Shown: one piece after another, positions 32,213 to 44,352 of the stretch | How the letters are laid out: each line of letters starts with the position of its first letter | Position numbering within the stretch: the stretch's first letter is position 1 | Assembly: GCA_036365455.1 (NCBI GenBank) | Contig: JAWQUS010000011.1 | Span: forward strand, 4,484,001 to 4,548,000 | Origin: Macrosoma leucophasiata | Lineage: Eukaryota > Arthropoda > Insecta > Lepidoptera > Hedylidae | DNA: 64,000 bases | Direction: 5' to 3' | Position numbers and translations under genes: made by a program | Notes under the pieces: generated by a model | What the model was told of the DNA's origin: nothing | Database searches by the model: none | Seen by the model: the letters and a program-made list of their open reading frames with translations, nothing else

Positions 32213-33339
32213 ATTAAACCTCTATATCTCTGTAGTTTTATACTTAGTGTATTTTTTGTTCCGTAGTTGTATACTATGGCGTCTTGTCCTAATCCAAAGT
32301 GAAAGAATAAACTTTTAATTGGAATAGCCTTCAAGAAGAAATTGAAATAAAAGCTATTTCTGCAGATAATGAATATTTAAACAAAAAAAGAAATGAAAAT
32401 GAATACTAGTGATGTTATGAGAAACGATGAAAAAGTAAGAGTAATATCAATATAAAAAGTACCTTAAAGTAATTTCAACCCCACTCGGGTTGAATTAGAA
32501 AAAAAAAAAAGATTAATAAACGTCACATAAAAGGGTAGAATAGTAGGGTTCGCGAGTTATTTCAGTAGATATAACTCGCGAATACCTATGGAGACAATAC
32601 ATTGTATTCGAGAATAAAAAAGAATGCGTTTGGACGAAAGACTTAACTACCGACATGAAGCGTGAAGAGTAATTTGCCATTAAAACAGATGTTGAGATTG
32701 CCCACCGGTTTTTAATTAATTACTTCATGATTACAGTGCTATTCAAAGATTATTATAAACTTGAACCTACATTTTAAAATCCTGATAGAAATAAAAATAA
32801 ATCCTGTCCTCTCCATTTATAGGTACACAATTTGCAAGCAATTATAAGTTCCAACGTAAACCTCGTATCTGCATAGTGATCTCAAACTTTTTTGTACGAT
32901 TCCAAGGTCGTAAATTTCAGTGGTTTAAAGTAGCAGTAGACTTACCCCCTTATTCATAAACTTATTTTAACTAGTGTTGCTAATCTCTTCTTTGTCTTTT
33001 TCTATCCTGCACATTTAACCATGCGACTGCCACGAACACATGCCGGAGGGAATGCAACGCGCAAAATTAATTTAGCAGTCCCTTTGGGACTGTTAAATTA
33101 AACTTGAAAATAATAACTTACTAGTCTTTTAAGAATCACGTTGGCAGAAAAAGTCCAATTACGTTTAGCGGTGGAAGTAGGTGTTATTATTATGATATTT
33201 AAGTAAGGAATTATTTATAATGGAGTTGTTAATTTTATCTATACTTATAATAAAACTGTAGAAGGGTAAGTTCTGTACATTGAAAATATTTAAAAAAGAA
33301 ATACCAGGGGATGTTACTAGATCGAAACCGAACACAAAT
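32213..33339. other. No gene recognised
   Basis: AT-rich, with the hairpin at 32549-32582. Confidence 0.5.
32549..32582. repeat. Perfect hairpin, 12-bp stem, 10-nt loop
   Basis: Stem TTCGCGAGTTAT, loop ttcagtagat. Confidence 0.85.
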
Positions 33340-33480
33340 AAGTGATAAGAAAAAAAATTGTCTGTCTGTCTGTCTGTCTGTTTGTTCAAGCATCACACAA
33401 AATCTACCGGTCCGATTACGATGAAACTTTAATGTTTGGCGCACAACACTGGGTACTTTTTATCCCGGAAAAATATATGT
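33340..33480 (+). repeat. (TGTC)n and weak G2-like repeat
   Basis: Five TGTC units at 33360-33381, then ggtccgattacgatgaaact and actttttatcccggaaaaat, which resemble the G2 core. Confidence 0.5.
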
Positions 33481-33672
33481 TTGTCTGTGTGTTTATACAC
33501 GCTAATTTCAGAAATGGCTTATTCGATTTTCAGTTTTCAGTAATATATTGTGGTAAGATTCACTTAATATTTTCTGTTTATTACATGTCAATCGGTTCAG
33601 AAATAAAAAAGTTACGACAGTTTAAAGAATCATATAGAATATTTTTTAACTATTTTGAATCTTCTATCTTTT

Positions 33673-34075
33673 TTAGGGTTCCGTATCTAAAAGGTAAAAA
33701 CGGACCCTATTATTCATCCTCCGCTGTCTGCCTGTCTGTTCGTCCATCCGTCTGTCTGTCACCTGGCTTTATCTCATAAACAGTGATAGCTAGAAATTTT
33801 CACAAATTATGTAATATTTCTGTTATATACCGATAAATTAAATACTAAAAATAAGAAAATGAAAATATAAAGAGGTCCAAAGGGGCATACAATAAACGTG
33901 TTTTTTTTCGTATATTTTTTGCTCTATAACGGTTGCAAGAAGACGCTTAATTTTTTTACAGAATTTTTAGGTCTTATGTTGTGTATTACCTTCCAACAAA
34001 CGTAATTTTTAGGGCATTTTTTGTACGGAACCCGTCGTACACGAGTTCCGACTCCCACTTGATCGGATTTTTCTC
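33673..34075 (+). repeat. I, 'gggttccgta' interspersed repeat
   Basis: About 400 bp from agggttccgtatctaaaagg, through ccgctgtctgcctgtctgtt and cgtccatccgtctgtctgtc, to ggaacccgtcgtacacgagt and cccacttgatcgga. I recognise it as a repeat widespread in insect genomes; its class is not clear to me. Confidence 0.65.
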
Positions 34076-34104
34076 TGTTACATAGCAGCGTCCCGGCATA
34101 AAAC

Positions 34105-34566
34105 ATTCGCCGCTATGATCACCATTCAGCATGCCAAGCGTGGCAATTATGGCGTATTCTTTCCTTATGACGCACAACACTTTTAGGAGCATCTTCGGGA
34201 AAGGCTTTGTCCAGCGGAGACGGATGGACGTCATTATGATGATGGTGATGGTGGTGGTGGCGTTAGTGGTGTTGGTGGCATTGTTGGTGATTCTGGTGGT
34301 GGTGTTGGTGGCGTTAGTGATGCTAGCGGTGGTTTTTAGTGGTGATGGAGGCATTGGTGGCGTTGGTGACGTTGGTGGTGTTGTTGGTAGTTTTTGAGGC
34401 ATTGGTGGCATTGGTGGCGTAGGTGTTTGGTGATGGTGATGGAGTTGATGGCGTTGGTGGCGATTGTAGTGGTGGCGGTGGTGGAGGTGGTAGTGATGAC
34501 AGTGTCGCTGGTGATGGTGATGGTGGTGGTGACTATGGTGGTGGTGGTGTTGGTGGCATTAGTGGT
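34105..34566 (+). mobile_element. D3 fragment running into an expanded minisatellite
   Basis: The part at 34120-34220 (catgccaagcgtggcaatta, gacgcacaacacttttagga, ggctttgtccagcggagacg) is the 3' half of D. Its ATG tail at 34222 passes into about 345 bp of GTG/GGC/GAT triplets. Confidence 0.65.
34222..34566. repeat. GNT/GGY triplet minisatellite, about 345 bp
   Basis: Imperfect triplets dominated by GGT, GGC, GTT and GAT on the plus strand. Several frames stay open by composition only; these are not genes. The 3' flank is aaaaatgcacatcgttaata. Confidence 0.85.
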
Positions 34567-34735
34567 TAAAAATGCACATCGTTAATATTCATTTTTTCTC
34601 TTCTGTCAGCTCTTAGTGAGTGCCTATATTATGCATATATCTATCTTCATTTCATTATCTGTTAGAAGCACTAACTGACTGAAACTCTACAAAAGTTTAT
34701 AATAATCTTCTTCTTCTTCATATAAATAAAAAAGA

Positions 34736-34912
34736 GAGTTCTCGAGTTTAAGCGAGAACGGGTAAACTGATTTGGCTTATTTCGGTTTTGAATGATTTTA
34801 GGAAGTCCAGGGAAAATATGGAGAAAATGACGGGAAATAGTAAAAACCACAATTTCATTTTTCCATACAAATAGTCCGTATCTATCAAACGAAGTTCGCC
34901 GGGTCAACTAGT
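34736..34912 (-). repeat. G copy 3
   Basis: A minus-strand copy with the terminal cgaagttcgccgggtcaact and agtccagggaaaatatggag. The TATA-rich end is missing. Confidence 0.68.
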
Positions 34913-35799
34913 CGTCTAACAAAATTATGAACCGTGAGGTAAAACGAACAGAACTTAGGTACACTTTTACTCAATACTACAGCAATAGATATACATAGGA
35001 GTAGAAAGCTGAGTGAAGTGATTGGTATTACTAGTGCATTAGCGAAAATAGAGATTTCGGATTTAAGAGTTAGTGGGTCGACACGTGTTACATCGAATCA
35101 GATACTATCAAAGAAATGTCGGGTCGGTTAGAGAAGTGCCTTATTTGAGTACGTAAAGATAAAGTTTAATTTAGGTATAGGTAATGTTTTTGGATGACCG
35201 GTAAGTTCACCGATGGTACATGCTGAGCACTATCAAATAAAATTATAGACGGCCGAATAAAAACGTCACTCAATTATAAGCAACCCTCAAATGTGCGCTA
35301 TCTCTATCGTTTGAACGTGTTTTATAAAGACAAAAGACTTTTAAGTCCCACACTAAGATTTAAGTGACGTTTGAGTATTTGGCCGTAAGTATCACAACCG
35401 ATAAAAACGTAAGACAACATTGAATTTTGGTTTTATTCAAATAAATTACTTCACACACCAATGTAAATCTACATTAAAACCATAAAGCATTAATTAATAT
35501 ATTGCCCCTATCAACCTAGTAATTGAAACCAATAAAGATATTGTAAAGTTGAACACAGAATCAAATATTTATTCAAAGTTGGTTCGTGAGATTTTTGACT
35601 GAATGACTGGCTGCGATGCGGGAGTGGTCGAAATTCGTCACGCGCCAACCATTTCTATAATAACCGTCTGTTACTATAATGGACTGTGGATTTGAAAGTA
35701 TTACCATTTTTATTTCGTTCATGTCTTAACCATGTGTCGAAACTGATAAGGATTTTTAATAACATTTTATTTCGCAAATGTACAAGTTCAGTTTCGTAT
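34913..35799. other. No feature recognised
   Basis: AT-rich unique-looking DNA. Confidence 0.5.
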
Positions 35800-35963
35800 T
35801 TTTTTTTTATGTAATGGGCTTGGCAAACAAGCATGCAGTTCACATTGATGTTAAGTGATGACTGCAGCCTATAGACAGCCATATGAAGACCAAGGTCAAA
35901 ATGCAGGTGCGTTACCACTCCTGAGGCCTAAGGTGTTATGCCTCTGTGCCGGAAATTACAGGG
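35800..35963 (-). mobile_element. A13, 5'-truncated A element
   Basis: Close to consensus from T9 and atgtaatgggcttggcaaac to gccggaaattacagggc, then truncated. An old T2 copy follows after about 30 bp. Confidence 0.75.
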
Positions 35964-35996
35964 CTAATTAATTATTTCCTGTTGATAAACATGAAA

Positions 35997-36160
35997 ATAA
36001 AATATTTACGCTTACACTAAGCCCCACACTTGGTATAAACACCTGTGTCGTGGGTGCCGCTGCACTAACTACTACTAACACAACACACACCATACCCGAA
36101 ACACCCATCTGTGCCATACAAAAATTTGTCCGCGATCCTCGACGCAAACGGTCATCACAC
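35997..36160 (-). mobile_element. SINE T2, old copy
   Basis: The tail (tatttacgcttacactaagc) and body (acaccatacccgaaacaccc) of T2 are present on the minus strand, without a clear tRNA-like head. Confidence 0.62.
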
Positions 36161-36205
36161 ACCGCTGGACTATTATTATCGTACCTATTATTTATCCACA
36201 ATTGA

Positions 36206-36580
36206 AGCGCGCATGGCCCCGCGGTTGATGTAGATAATAAGCGATCTACTCGGTTCAGCATTACGGGCGCGGTCCGGTGTGTGATGGGTGACCGCTAGTG
36301 GCAAACTAAAATGCGGGTTTCCGTGCTTCGGAGGGCACGTTAAGCCGTCGGTCCCGGTTGCTATCCATATATGGCAGTCGTTAAACCTTGTCGGAGGCCT
36401 TATGGGCGGTTTGAAAAAATTCCGAAAGCGGGTTGGCCACGAACCCGTATCCACCAATCCGCATTGGAGCAGCGTGGTGGAGTAAGCTCCAGGCCACCCA
36501 AAAAGGGGACTTTGGTGAAAAGGGGGAGAGTTTCGTACCCAGCAGTGGGACATATAATCGGTTGCCATTATTATTATTAG
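36206..36580 (+). mobile_element. SINE B5, full-length copy
   Basis: It has the 5' end gaagcgcgcatggccccgcg, the 5S-like part at about 36241-36300 (cggttcagcattacgggcgc, then gatgggtgaccgct) and the (ATT)n tail at 36568-36580. A small duplication or insertion lies at 36505-36530. No target duplication could be resolved. Confidence 0.83.
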
Positions 36581-37549
36581 ATGGAAATATATGGAACTGA
36601 CATAAAAGTGGCGGTGCATAGCAAAAAATCTTTGATGACATACATTCTGTTAATAGGTACTATAATACACAGTATAGAAAACAATAATTACCTATATAAG
36701 TTGCCTCGAGAAAAATGAAATTATATTTAACGACTTGTCAATATAATTATTGCTCATGTACCTACCTGCTTCTAATTACATCTACATTACGTTCAGAAGG
36801 TCATCATGACCAGTCTGCCCGTGACCACGGTAGCTGGAAAGCGACCGAAACGTCGGGTGTAAGAAGTTTGGGAGTGTTGTATACGCGAGAAAATCCCCAA
36901 GTTTAATTTCTACAATGTATGAAGCTCGCGAAAACCTACGAAAACGTTATCATTGATTGCTGTCAGGCATTGTATAATGCCACAGGCGGCATTTTGTTGA
37001 TAAGAGATTAACTTCTTACTCTATGATGTGAAAGTCGATCGGTTATTATATCGTATCAAAAACCTTTATCGATCACGTTCAGCATCAGCTTAACGCACAC
37101 GCACATATAGAGCCTCCCCGTATTATTGATATTTATTGATACGGTAGATAGATTCTAAAATACAAGTCAAGAAGAACGCGCGAGAAAAAAAACGACATTT
37201 CCCTCCGTAAGCTGTACAAATCTTTCGCGATTCCCAGCGAGCAGTCGATCTTTGGGAGGTCCCCAAAACCGCAGGCCCGTTCCCCGCTTTAGTCCGCTAC
37301 TTGATTCAAGGATAGCATTTTGTAAGCTATTCAAGATATTTTTATAATAATACACGAAGCCGTAGGTATGATAAGAGCCATAAACACATTTGAACAAATA
37401 ACGAGACAAACATAAAGTAGGTAGATACTGTCGATTAACACAAACATCACATAATTCAAAAGCACGTACACCAGAAGAGATCCTCGACGGAAAAATTTGA
37501 AAAGGGCGTCGCCGTAAAACTTTGTCGAGCATGAAACATTCAGGGAAAA
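36581..37549. other. No gene recognised
   Basis: Holds J copy 2. The phrase accgaaacgtcgggtg at 36847-36862 is reminiscent of motifs common in insect retroelement tails, but nothing else supports an element. Confidence 0.45.
37175..37275 (+). repeat. J copy 2
   Basis: Matches J copy 1 from gcgcgag plus A8, through gacatttccctccgtaagct and cagtcgatctttgggaggtc. It has a 15-bp insertion relative to copy 1. Confidence 0.5.
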
Positions 37550-38510
37550 CCCTCCCAGTCACCATAGGAACGAACGAATCGACCAAGCGTTTTGCACGTT
37601 ATTCATCGTTCATTTTTCCACTCGAGGATATCTTGTATTGTACGCATTTGTACTAATCAGATTTAAGCTGATTATATAGCTATTTTATTATTTTTATCAG
37701 TTTACTTCTATTGTTTTCGTGATGTCGCTTGCGTTCGGGCAACGCATATCATTGCCCTAACGCAAGCTTCCTTTAAGCATATCTTTTGCTCTACTCTTAA
37801 TACCCGTAGGGTTTACAAACAAACTAATTATACTGCTTTATTTTATTAGTACAGATATATCGTCTAAATACGGCGAGAAAAAACACAAAGAAAACAATCC
37901 TAGTACCCCAGTATTATACGTATTCTTATTTGTCAGCTATAACCTTCTACATAGGGAAATTCGAAATCGACCAAGTGTTCTGTCACGAGTAGGTACCTAC
38001 TCACGAGCGTCACACTGTCGGCGATAGTTCGCCGCTCACTTTCCCGCTACGGGTCAATAGTTCGCGTTGCACAACTTTGGATGAAACCCACTCTCGATTG
38101 CATTTCGCTACTAATGCTTAGATGTAGGTAGGACTGATGGAGGGATGCGGTAAAAAGTTATGATGTTTGAGCTTTACTACACATACATTTTTATGTACAT
38201 GGTCACCAGATAGTCTACGTACCTAGTCAAACATATCAGACACATGGGGACATTTCGTTTCTTCTTGACCAGCCTATCAACAGCAAAAATCCAGCGTGCA
38301 CCATCAATCAAGAGAAATTGCATAGTCACCATAGGACCGATCGAATCGACCATGCGTTCTGTCACGAGCGTCACACTATCGGCATTAGTTCGCCACTCAC
38401 TTTCCCGCTCGTCTGTCACGACGGGCCAATAGTTCACGTTGCACAACTGTGGACGCAACCCACTCTCGATTGCTTCTCGCTACCGATTCGTAGGCTATGG
38501 TTGGAAATAT
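37550..38510 (+). repeat. Cluster of three related direct repeats
   Basis: The pieces at about 37553-37600, 37965-38115 and 38325-38480 share caccatagga, aatcgaccaagcgttctgtc, acgagcgtcacactgtcggc, gttcgccgctcactttcccg and acccactctcgattgc. The second and third are about 370 bp apart. No known element is recognised. Confidence 0.6.
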
Positions 38511-39356
38511 GAGGAGATGCTAATAATAACAAACTTGATGTTTGTAGTAAGTACCTACACATAAAGTAGAATACAAAGATTGTCGGTTTGGGACAAACGA
38601 CATTTTTTTCTTTTATCAGCCAACGTAGGTATTGCATGCAGTCTATGACCAGAAATAGCCAACTAGTGCAAAACTTTGGATAGACATATATTTTTTTTGG
38701 CTCGTGACATGTGCACATATTGTCTTAATGCAATTGAAGAGACATAGAGTTCGCATAAAACTGAATACTCTAGCTGTAGACATCCACATTAAATCAAGAG
38801 TTCTCAGTACCACTCCCTGTTTAAATACTTTATCACCTATCACCAACTGAAACCCAGTAGCCTTGAATACAACATGAAGTTAAAATTATGCGGTGGTGTC
38901 TATGCTCTCTAGCTCTACTACTAGAGCTTTACTACCAATATATCATCGCTCAATACTCTGACCGAAGCCTACCTTAACTTAACAACCTGCTCCGATCCTG
39001 GGAAAGTTCATAGCTTTCCCTTCGAGTTGTAAATTTTATCGTTACGTCACATTTGCAGAATTGAATTGCGGCAACAACTATATATTTTGTTTACCTACCT
39101 AGAATTCGAAGTTTTTCTGTCTCGCCCATTACACACAGATTGTTTACTTTTTACATAAATTGTTGAATTAGTTTGGAGGCTATCTAAATCATCTGATTGA
39201 ATAGGTAGGTGATCCATAGCCTCCATGTTTAAGTTACGAGACTGAAAGTGTATCACCAGACTAGACCAGACCACATTCTAGATGCTGCATTTTCCAAGAC
39301 GTACATCTACACAAGTGAGCAAATTTACACGCTACACATACCTATTATTTTGTTTC
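38511..39356. other. No gene recognised
   Basis: Only the short A14 fragment is seen. Confidence 0.45.
38880..38940 (-). repeat. A14, 5' fragment
   Basis: Matches atgcggtggtgtctatgctc and agagctttactaccaat, the first 60 bp of an A element on the minus strand. Confidence 0.5.
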
Positions 39357-39673
39357 GAAGCGCGCATGGCCCCGCGGTTGGTTTAGAAAGTGTAATAAGT
39401 GACCGCTAGTGGCAAAAAATGCGCGTTTCCGTGCTTCGAAGGGCACGTTAAGCCGTCGGTCCCGGTTGCTATCGATAGATAGCAGTCGTTAAACCTTGTC
39501 GGAGGTCTTATGGGCGGTTTGAAAACATCCGACAGCGGGTTGGCCACTAACTCGTATCTCCACCAATCCGCATTGGAGCAGCGTGGAGGAGAAAGCTCCA
39601 GGCCTCCCCCCAAAAAAGGGGACAGACTCGTGCCCAGCAGTGGGACGTATAATGGGTTGCCATTATTATTATT
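39357..39673 (+). mobile_element. SINE B6 with internal deletion in the 5S-like part
   Basis: The 5' end and the terminal GTGACCGCTAGTGGC remain, but about 45 bp of the 5S-like centre is missing between 39386 and 39398. The rest matches B2 closely and ends in (ATT)n at 39660-39673. Loss of the internal promoter core would be expected to silence this copy. Confidence 0.82.
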
Positions 39674-41306
39674 TATACATATTCTTTTCGGTATGGTTAA
39701 TTAACAGCTCTTAAAACCAGTACTGACATCCAACAATTTAAGTACATTTCGTCCCAAGAAGAAAATATAATAATAATAATTCAACATATTATTTTTTCTA
39801 ATTTCATGGAACACGCGCGCTTGTAGGAAAAGTTGCCGCTTACACATGTCATTTTCGCCCCAACAAAAAGCGGTAGAGCGCACCGGGCCTAAAACAGCAT
39901 TGGACAGCCTGATTTTCCCAGTGTCGCAAGAGAGCTGTCAATGTAGCTGTCATCACTGGTCTTGTTAGTCTGGCATCTGAACTGGTAACGTGGGTAACCA
40001 GATGACGTGATTGAAATGTATAAAGACGTATTACTTGCAATGCTTAAACAAAAACCGTGTTGTATATTAGATGTGTTAATAGATCGATGTTCTTGGCATA
40101 AACGTTAATTTGCAGTCCAAGAAACATCAATTTTTCAACACATACAGGTGACTTTTCTAGCCCGCGGCACTCATCAAGAACTAATATATTTGACAAACTG
40201 GAAACATCTCATCAATTAAGGTAAGTACATGTATAAAATACGAGGTATTTTAGAACAAATAGATGTTCTAGAAATATATGAGACAATCTGCAGGTCCATG
40301 GATATGATAACACCCTTAAAATTTTGGCAAGCCTATATAAATAGCTTGAATTATAAATACATGGCTGTCTTTACGTTACTTTCACAGCACAAAAATAATT
40401 ACTCTTAGTGCCAAAGAAACCCACAGGCACAAAAACTAATACATGTCAGCGCCATCGCGATCATCAGCTTGTTTCCTTAAATTATTTTCGTTCCCTTTAT
40501 TTAAAAGTATTTATAGCCAAACAAAAAACAGCCGTATGATTGGAATACATATGCAATCGTGTCCCAGAGACGTAATCTTAAGAATAAAAAAAAATCAAAT
40601 CCTCTTATGACAACACAACAACCAAAACAATTTTCGTGGATAATTTTTCGATCGAGATTCGGCAAAATAGCTCATTTTGTGAAATGAGTGAGCATTTCAT
40701 ACCCACATAAATAACTTTCAACAAAAAACATCATTGTATGCGTACACCTCAAGTTTTATGGCTCACTAGAGCATCGCATACCACGTCCGAAATGGTCCGT
40801 AACCGGCCCAATTATCCGCCGAGGAAATCCGACAGATGTTGGCTGTTACTCTCCTTATAATGGATGTTTTAATTATCACAATATGTATACATATAAACAC
40901 TCGCGCAATTATCTCCCTAATAGCCTACAGCTGGGCTCAGACTTTCCACAAACTGCAATGTAAAATATAAACACGTGGGACTTCTGAAATGATGGAGGAA
41001 GATTGGTGGTTAACCTGCTGTCTTAAATCATAACTATAGGGTCTCATTATGTTTAATTGTAATATAAAAATCGAAATAAGTACATACGATATGGAAGTTG
41101 ACTATGGATTGGAGATAGTACGGAAACAAATCCAAACTATGAGGTTTTCAAATATTTTTATAAGATTCGACTTGATTCGACAAAAATATAATAAAATGTA
41201 GGCACTCAATCACAGACATGTTCTCAATAATTATTTCGTAATAATTTTAATTAAATTTAATTTAAGTAATATTATAAATAAATAGTCTGGTTTTATCAAA
41301 CCTATC
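39674..41306. other. No feature recognised
   Basis: Short ORFs only; no repeat family recognised. Confidence 0.5.
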
Positions 41307-41352
41307 TTTTTTATGTCATAATGTGGCAAATAAGCATACAGTTTACATTTAT
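41307..41352 (-). repeat. A15, 3'-end fragment
   Basis: Only ttttttatgtcataatgtgg and caaataagcatacagtttac remain. Confidence 0.55.
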
Positions 41353-41630
41353 TGGTACAAACAAGCATTTGTCACCTACGTTACATTAAAAAACTATATA
41401 AATATGAATAAAGTAAATTAATAAATTTAAAGCAATAAAAGGCGTGTATCATGATTTTATCATGGTACCAATTTCTTTTGAAATAATGTATTTATACAAA
41501 CATATTTGATACGAGCAGGTTGTAAAACTTGACATTTATACACATTGCAAATATATCTAACATTTTATAGTAAACATTGCAGGAAAACAGTCATAGATAT
41601 AGTGTTTCAATATTTTTAATAGTACCTGAC

Positions 41631-41838
41631 TGACCAAGACTGACCACCATGACCAAATAGGTCGAGTTCTCTCTGCTGGTGGGATCAAAAGTCTTAGGAA
41701 GCGGCGTGCATGTATGAAGAGAATGATGAAAGTAGACGAGGCACGAGAGGTTTGTCAGAACCGGGATATCTGGCGCTCTACACTCTCTGCCTACCCCGTT
41801 AGGGACCTGGCGTGAAGATACATACATACATACATACC
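41631..41838 (+). pseudogene. LINE C5: 3' fragment
   Basis: It matches C8 from the YHDQIG segment to the end: gaccaccatgaccaaatagg, then a reading similar to RRACMKRMMKVDEAREVCQ, then ctaccccgttagggacctgg and a (CATA)n tail at 41819-41838. Confidence 0.8.
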
Positions 41839-42301
41839 TACATAACCAGCGTCTGGCGCCACATTTAAGACTCCTAAAAATTACTCCATTCCCAGTTTAT
41901 ATACCATTCAATATTGAAATACGTAATAAAAGTCATCTTGGAGAAATTTTTCGTTCCAAACAAATATTTTACTATGTTGTTCTTAGCTGAGATAGACTCG
42001 TAAAGTTACGTCTGCCTTTCAAATACGATATCAGACAGACTGAACGTATTTTTATGAACCATTGAAGGTCGAAGCGGCGTTTAACTTTATATTTCACTTC
42101 TAAGTGTAATAATAAACGTCTATCAGTCTTTCAAAGATAAGTGGTACATTTTCCAGAGCAAACAAAGCATTCAGTAATTTATTTAAGCACCGAAATGTAT
42201 AAAGTATTTTTTTCAGCTTAAAAAAGTAGCCTTGGTAATTTGAATATATTTCTTAATTCTAATAGCAAGTATATAATACCGTGATTCTCATAAAACTTTC
42301 A
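41839..42301. other. No feature recognised
   Basis: AT-rich. Confidence 0.5.
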
Positions 42302-42508
42302 CTGGTGGTAGAGCACTAGCGTGTTCCGGTCAGGTGGTAATGTACAGTCCTGTAATTTCCGGCACAGAGGCATAACACCTTAGGCCTCAGGAGTGGTAAC
42401 GCATCTGCATTTTGACCTTGGTCTTTGTGCGGGTGTCTATAGGTTGCAGTCATCACTTAACATAAATGTGAACTGTATGCTTGTTTGCCACTCCCATTAC
42501 AAAAAAAA
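42302..42508 (+). mobile_element. A16, internally deleted A element
   Basis: The 5' end ctggtggtagagcac jumps straight to the tagcgtgttccggtcaggtg core, losing about 75 bp; the rest is near consensus and ends in A8. Confidence 0.8.
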
Positions 42509-42858
42509 GACATTTCACGTGATAAGTATTAAAAGTATAGTAATAGTGGGCATGCTACAAGAGCAGAGTCCGAGAGATTATTAAAAAAAAGACATAATAC
42601 CAAGAAATAATTCTAAAGGCAACGATTCAGATGTAAGGTCTTGTATTCCTAGAATTTGATCAACTGATACCAACTTTACAACTACAAGACCACGTAGTTG
42701 TAGCGCGTTATCATCGTAGAGATCTAAACGTTTTAGAGAATTCACTCCAAAAAAAAACTCCGGTCGTCGAAAAAAAAGTTTGTATACTTAACATAGCTTA
42801 CATGTGTTATGTAAATGTACTTCAAAGCAAGCGTATGTAACCTTGTAAATATAAAGAA

Positions 42859-43205
42859 CTAGCTGACCCGGCAAACTTCGTATTGCCTCAGAATGAAATA
42901 ATGTGTCAAAGGTTTGATAGATACGGACTATTTGTATGGGAAAATAAAATTGTGTTTTTTACTATTTCCCTTCAATTTCTTCATATTTTCTTACCTTTTA
43001 ATGTATGTATGTATTCTATAATTATATGTTTATAATGTGTTATTACTATGGGTGAAATAACCTGAAATGAATGAGATGAATTTTTAAACCTTCTCTGGAC
43101 TTCTAAAAATCATTCAAAACCAAAAGTAGTCAAATCGGTCCAGCCGTTCTCGAGTTTTAGCGAGACTAACGAACAGCAATTGATTTTTATTTATATATGT
43201 AGATA
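42859..43205 (+). repeat. G copy 4 with about 90-bp insertion
   Basis: It begins ctagctgacccggcaaactt and ends acgaacagcaattgattttt. Between 42998 and 43085 it carries an insertion (aatgtatgtatgtattctat onward) absent from copy 2. Confidence 0.7.
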
Positions 43206-43211
43206 ATATAC

Positions 43212-43532
43212 TTTATGCCATGAAGTGGTAAACAAGCATATCCACGGTTCACATTTATGGTGAGTGAATACCTACTGTAGCTTAGAAACAATTACATAAA
43301 AACTAGAGACTTCACACAACTCTATGAGAGTTTACTTAGAAATCTCTGGTGTTTTTATGTTCATAATGTTTATAACTTGCGGCCAGTCCTGCGTCCTAGG
43401 GTTTATGCCGCTGTGCCGCAAATAACAGAGCCGTATGTTACGACCTATGCGCTGAACACTACCATTTAGCGGCAAGTGCATAGTTAAGGTAATGCAGTAG
43501 TTTCTACAGCCTCAAGCTCCTTCAATCTGAAA
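43212..43532 (-). mobile_element. A17, older variant with internal fold-back
   Basis: Recognisable from gccatgaagtggtaaacaag to cctcaagctccttcaatctg. About 60 bp around 43296-43365 is an imperfect inverted repeat not found in other copies. Confidence 0.68.
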
Positions 43533-43907
43533 TGTATCAGATAGACACGATGAAATTAGCGTGAAGGTGTGTTCAAACGTTCATATTTTATTTATGTATA
43601 CACAATGAAAAAACTTGTACGAATACACATGTCAGTTTATCTAATTTCATCTGAACATATTCATGCGAATTAGCCGTCGGGTGAGTCGTTGAAAGTCATG
43701 TTTTTATTATGTTCCCGTGTCGTACGCCCGGGGCTGTTCGCAAAGTTAAAAGGAGACTTTGGTGCGGCGGTTGTTTTGCTTCTGTTTAATACATGTTGTA
43801 AATTATAATATGATTGTCAGTATGTTAAATGAGTTATGTTAACATCGATAATATTGTAATGATGGGCAGGGTTACATAGTAATTAGTAGTTAATAATATT
43901 CATAACT

Positions 43908-44221
43908 AATCGTAAATGAAAAAAAGTATGCTCCAATGGTTCGGGCATGTTGAAAGAAGGTCGAATGAGCGAATGACTAAACAGATACGAGTATACAATG
44001 CAAATGTGGATAGTAACAGAGGTACAGGAAGAACAAGACTGACCTACCTAGCCAAATATGCTGAGTACTGTCTGAGAGTTGGGTCAAGAGCCATCGGCGT
44101 GCATGTATGTAAGTAATGATGAATGTAGAAGAAGCACGGCAAGTGTGTAAGGGCCGGGATATTTGGAGCTCCACACTCTTTGCCTACCCCGTAAAGGACT
44201 TGGCGAAGATACATACATAAA
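43908..44221 (+). pseudogene. LINE C6: 3' end of RTE-like reverse transcriptase gene
   Basis: The translation gives LQWFGHVERRSNERMTKQI, then VDSNRGTGRTRLTY. This W-GHV-R motif is typical of the C-terminus of RTE-type and similar LINE proteins. Frameshifts follow near 44075-44110. The non-coding tail (ctttgcctaccccgtaaagg, then tggcgaag) ends in CATA repeats. It is 5'-truncated. Confidence 0.8.
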
Positions 44222-44228
44222 TTACTGT

Positions 44229-44267
44229 ACATTTACTACTGGGGACAGTTTCCCCAGTAGTAAATGT
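44229..44267. repeat. Perfect hairpin, 17-bp stem, 5-nt loop
   Basis: Stem ACATTTACTACTGGGGA, loop cagtt. It directly precedes the truncated A18. Confidence 0.9.
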
Positions 44268-44270
44268 TGT

Positions 44271-44352
44271 AGTCGGTGACGGAACTCGAGGGCGTAGGCA
44301 CCACTGCATTACCTAATCTGCTTGCCGCTAAATGGTAATAGTATTCAGTCAT
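44271..44352 (+). repeat. A18, 5' fragment next to a hairpin
   Basis: It begins tcggtgacggaactcgaggg rather than at ctggtggtag; a perfect 17-bp hairpin occupies the place of the missing 5' end. It stops at gtattcagtcat. Confidence 0.65.

Noticed and set aside
33986..34411. 141-codon minus frame rich in Thr, Asn, Pro and the opposite plus frames rich in Val
   Set aside because: These are translations of the triplet minisatellite, open by composition only.
36780..36870. Hammerhead-ribozyme-like motif around cgaaacgtc
   Set aside because: The essential CTGATGA box is not present in a compatible position.
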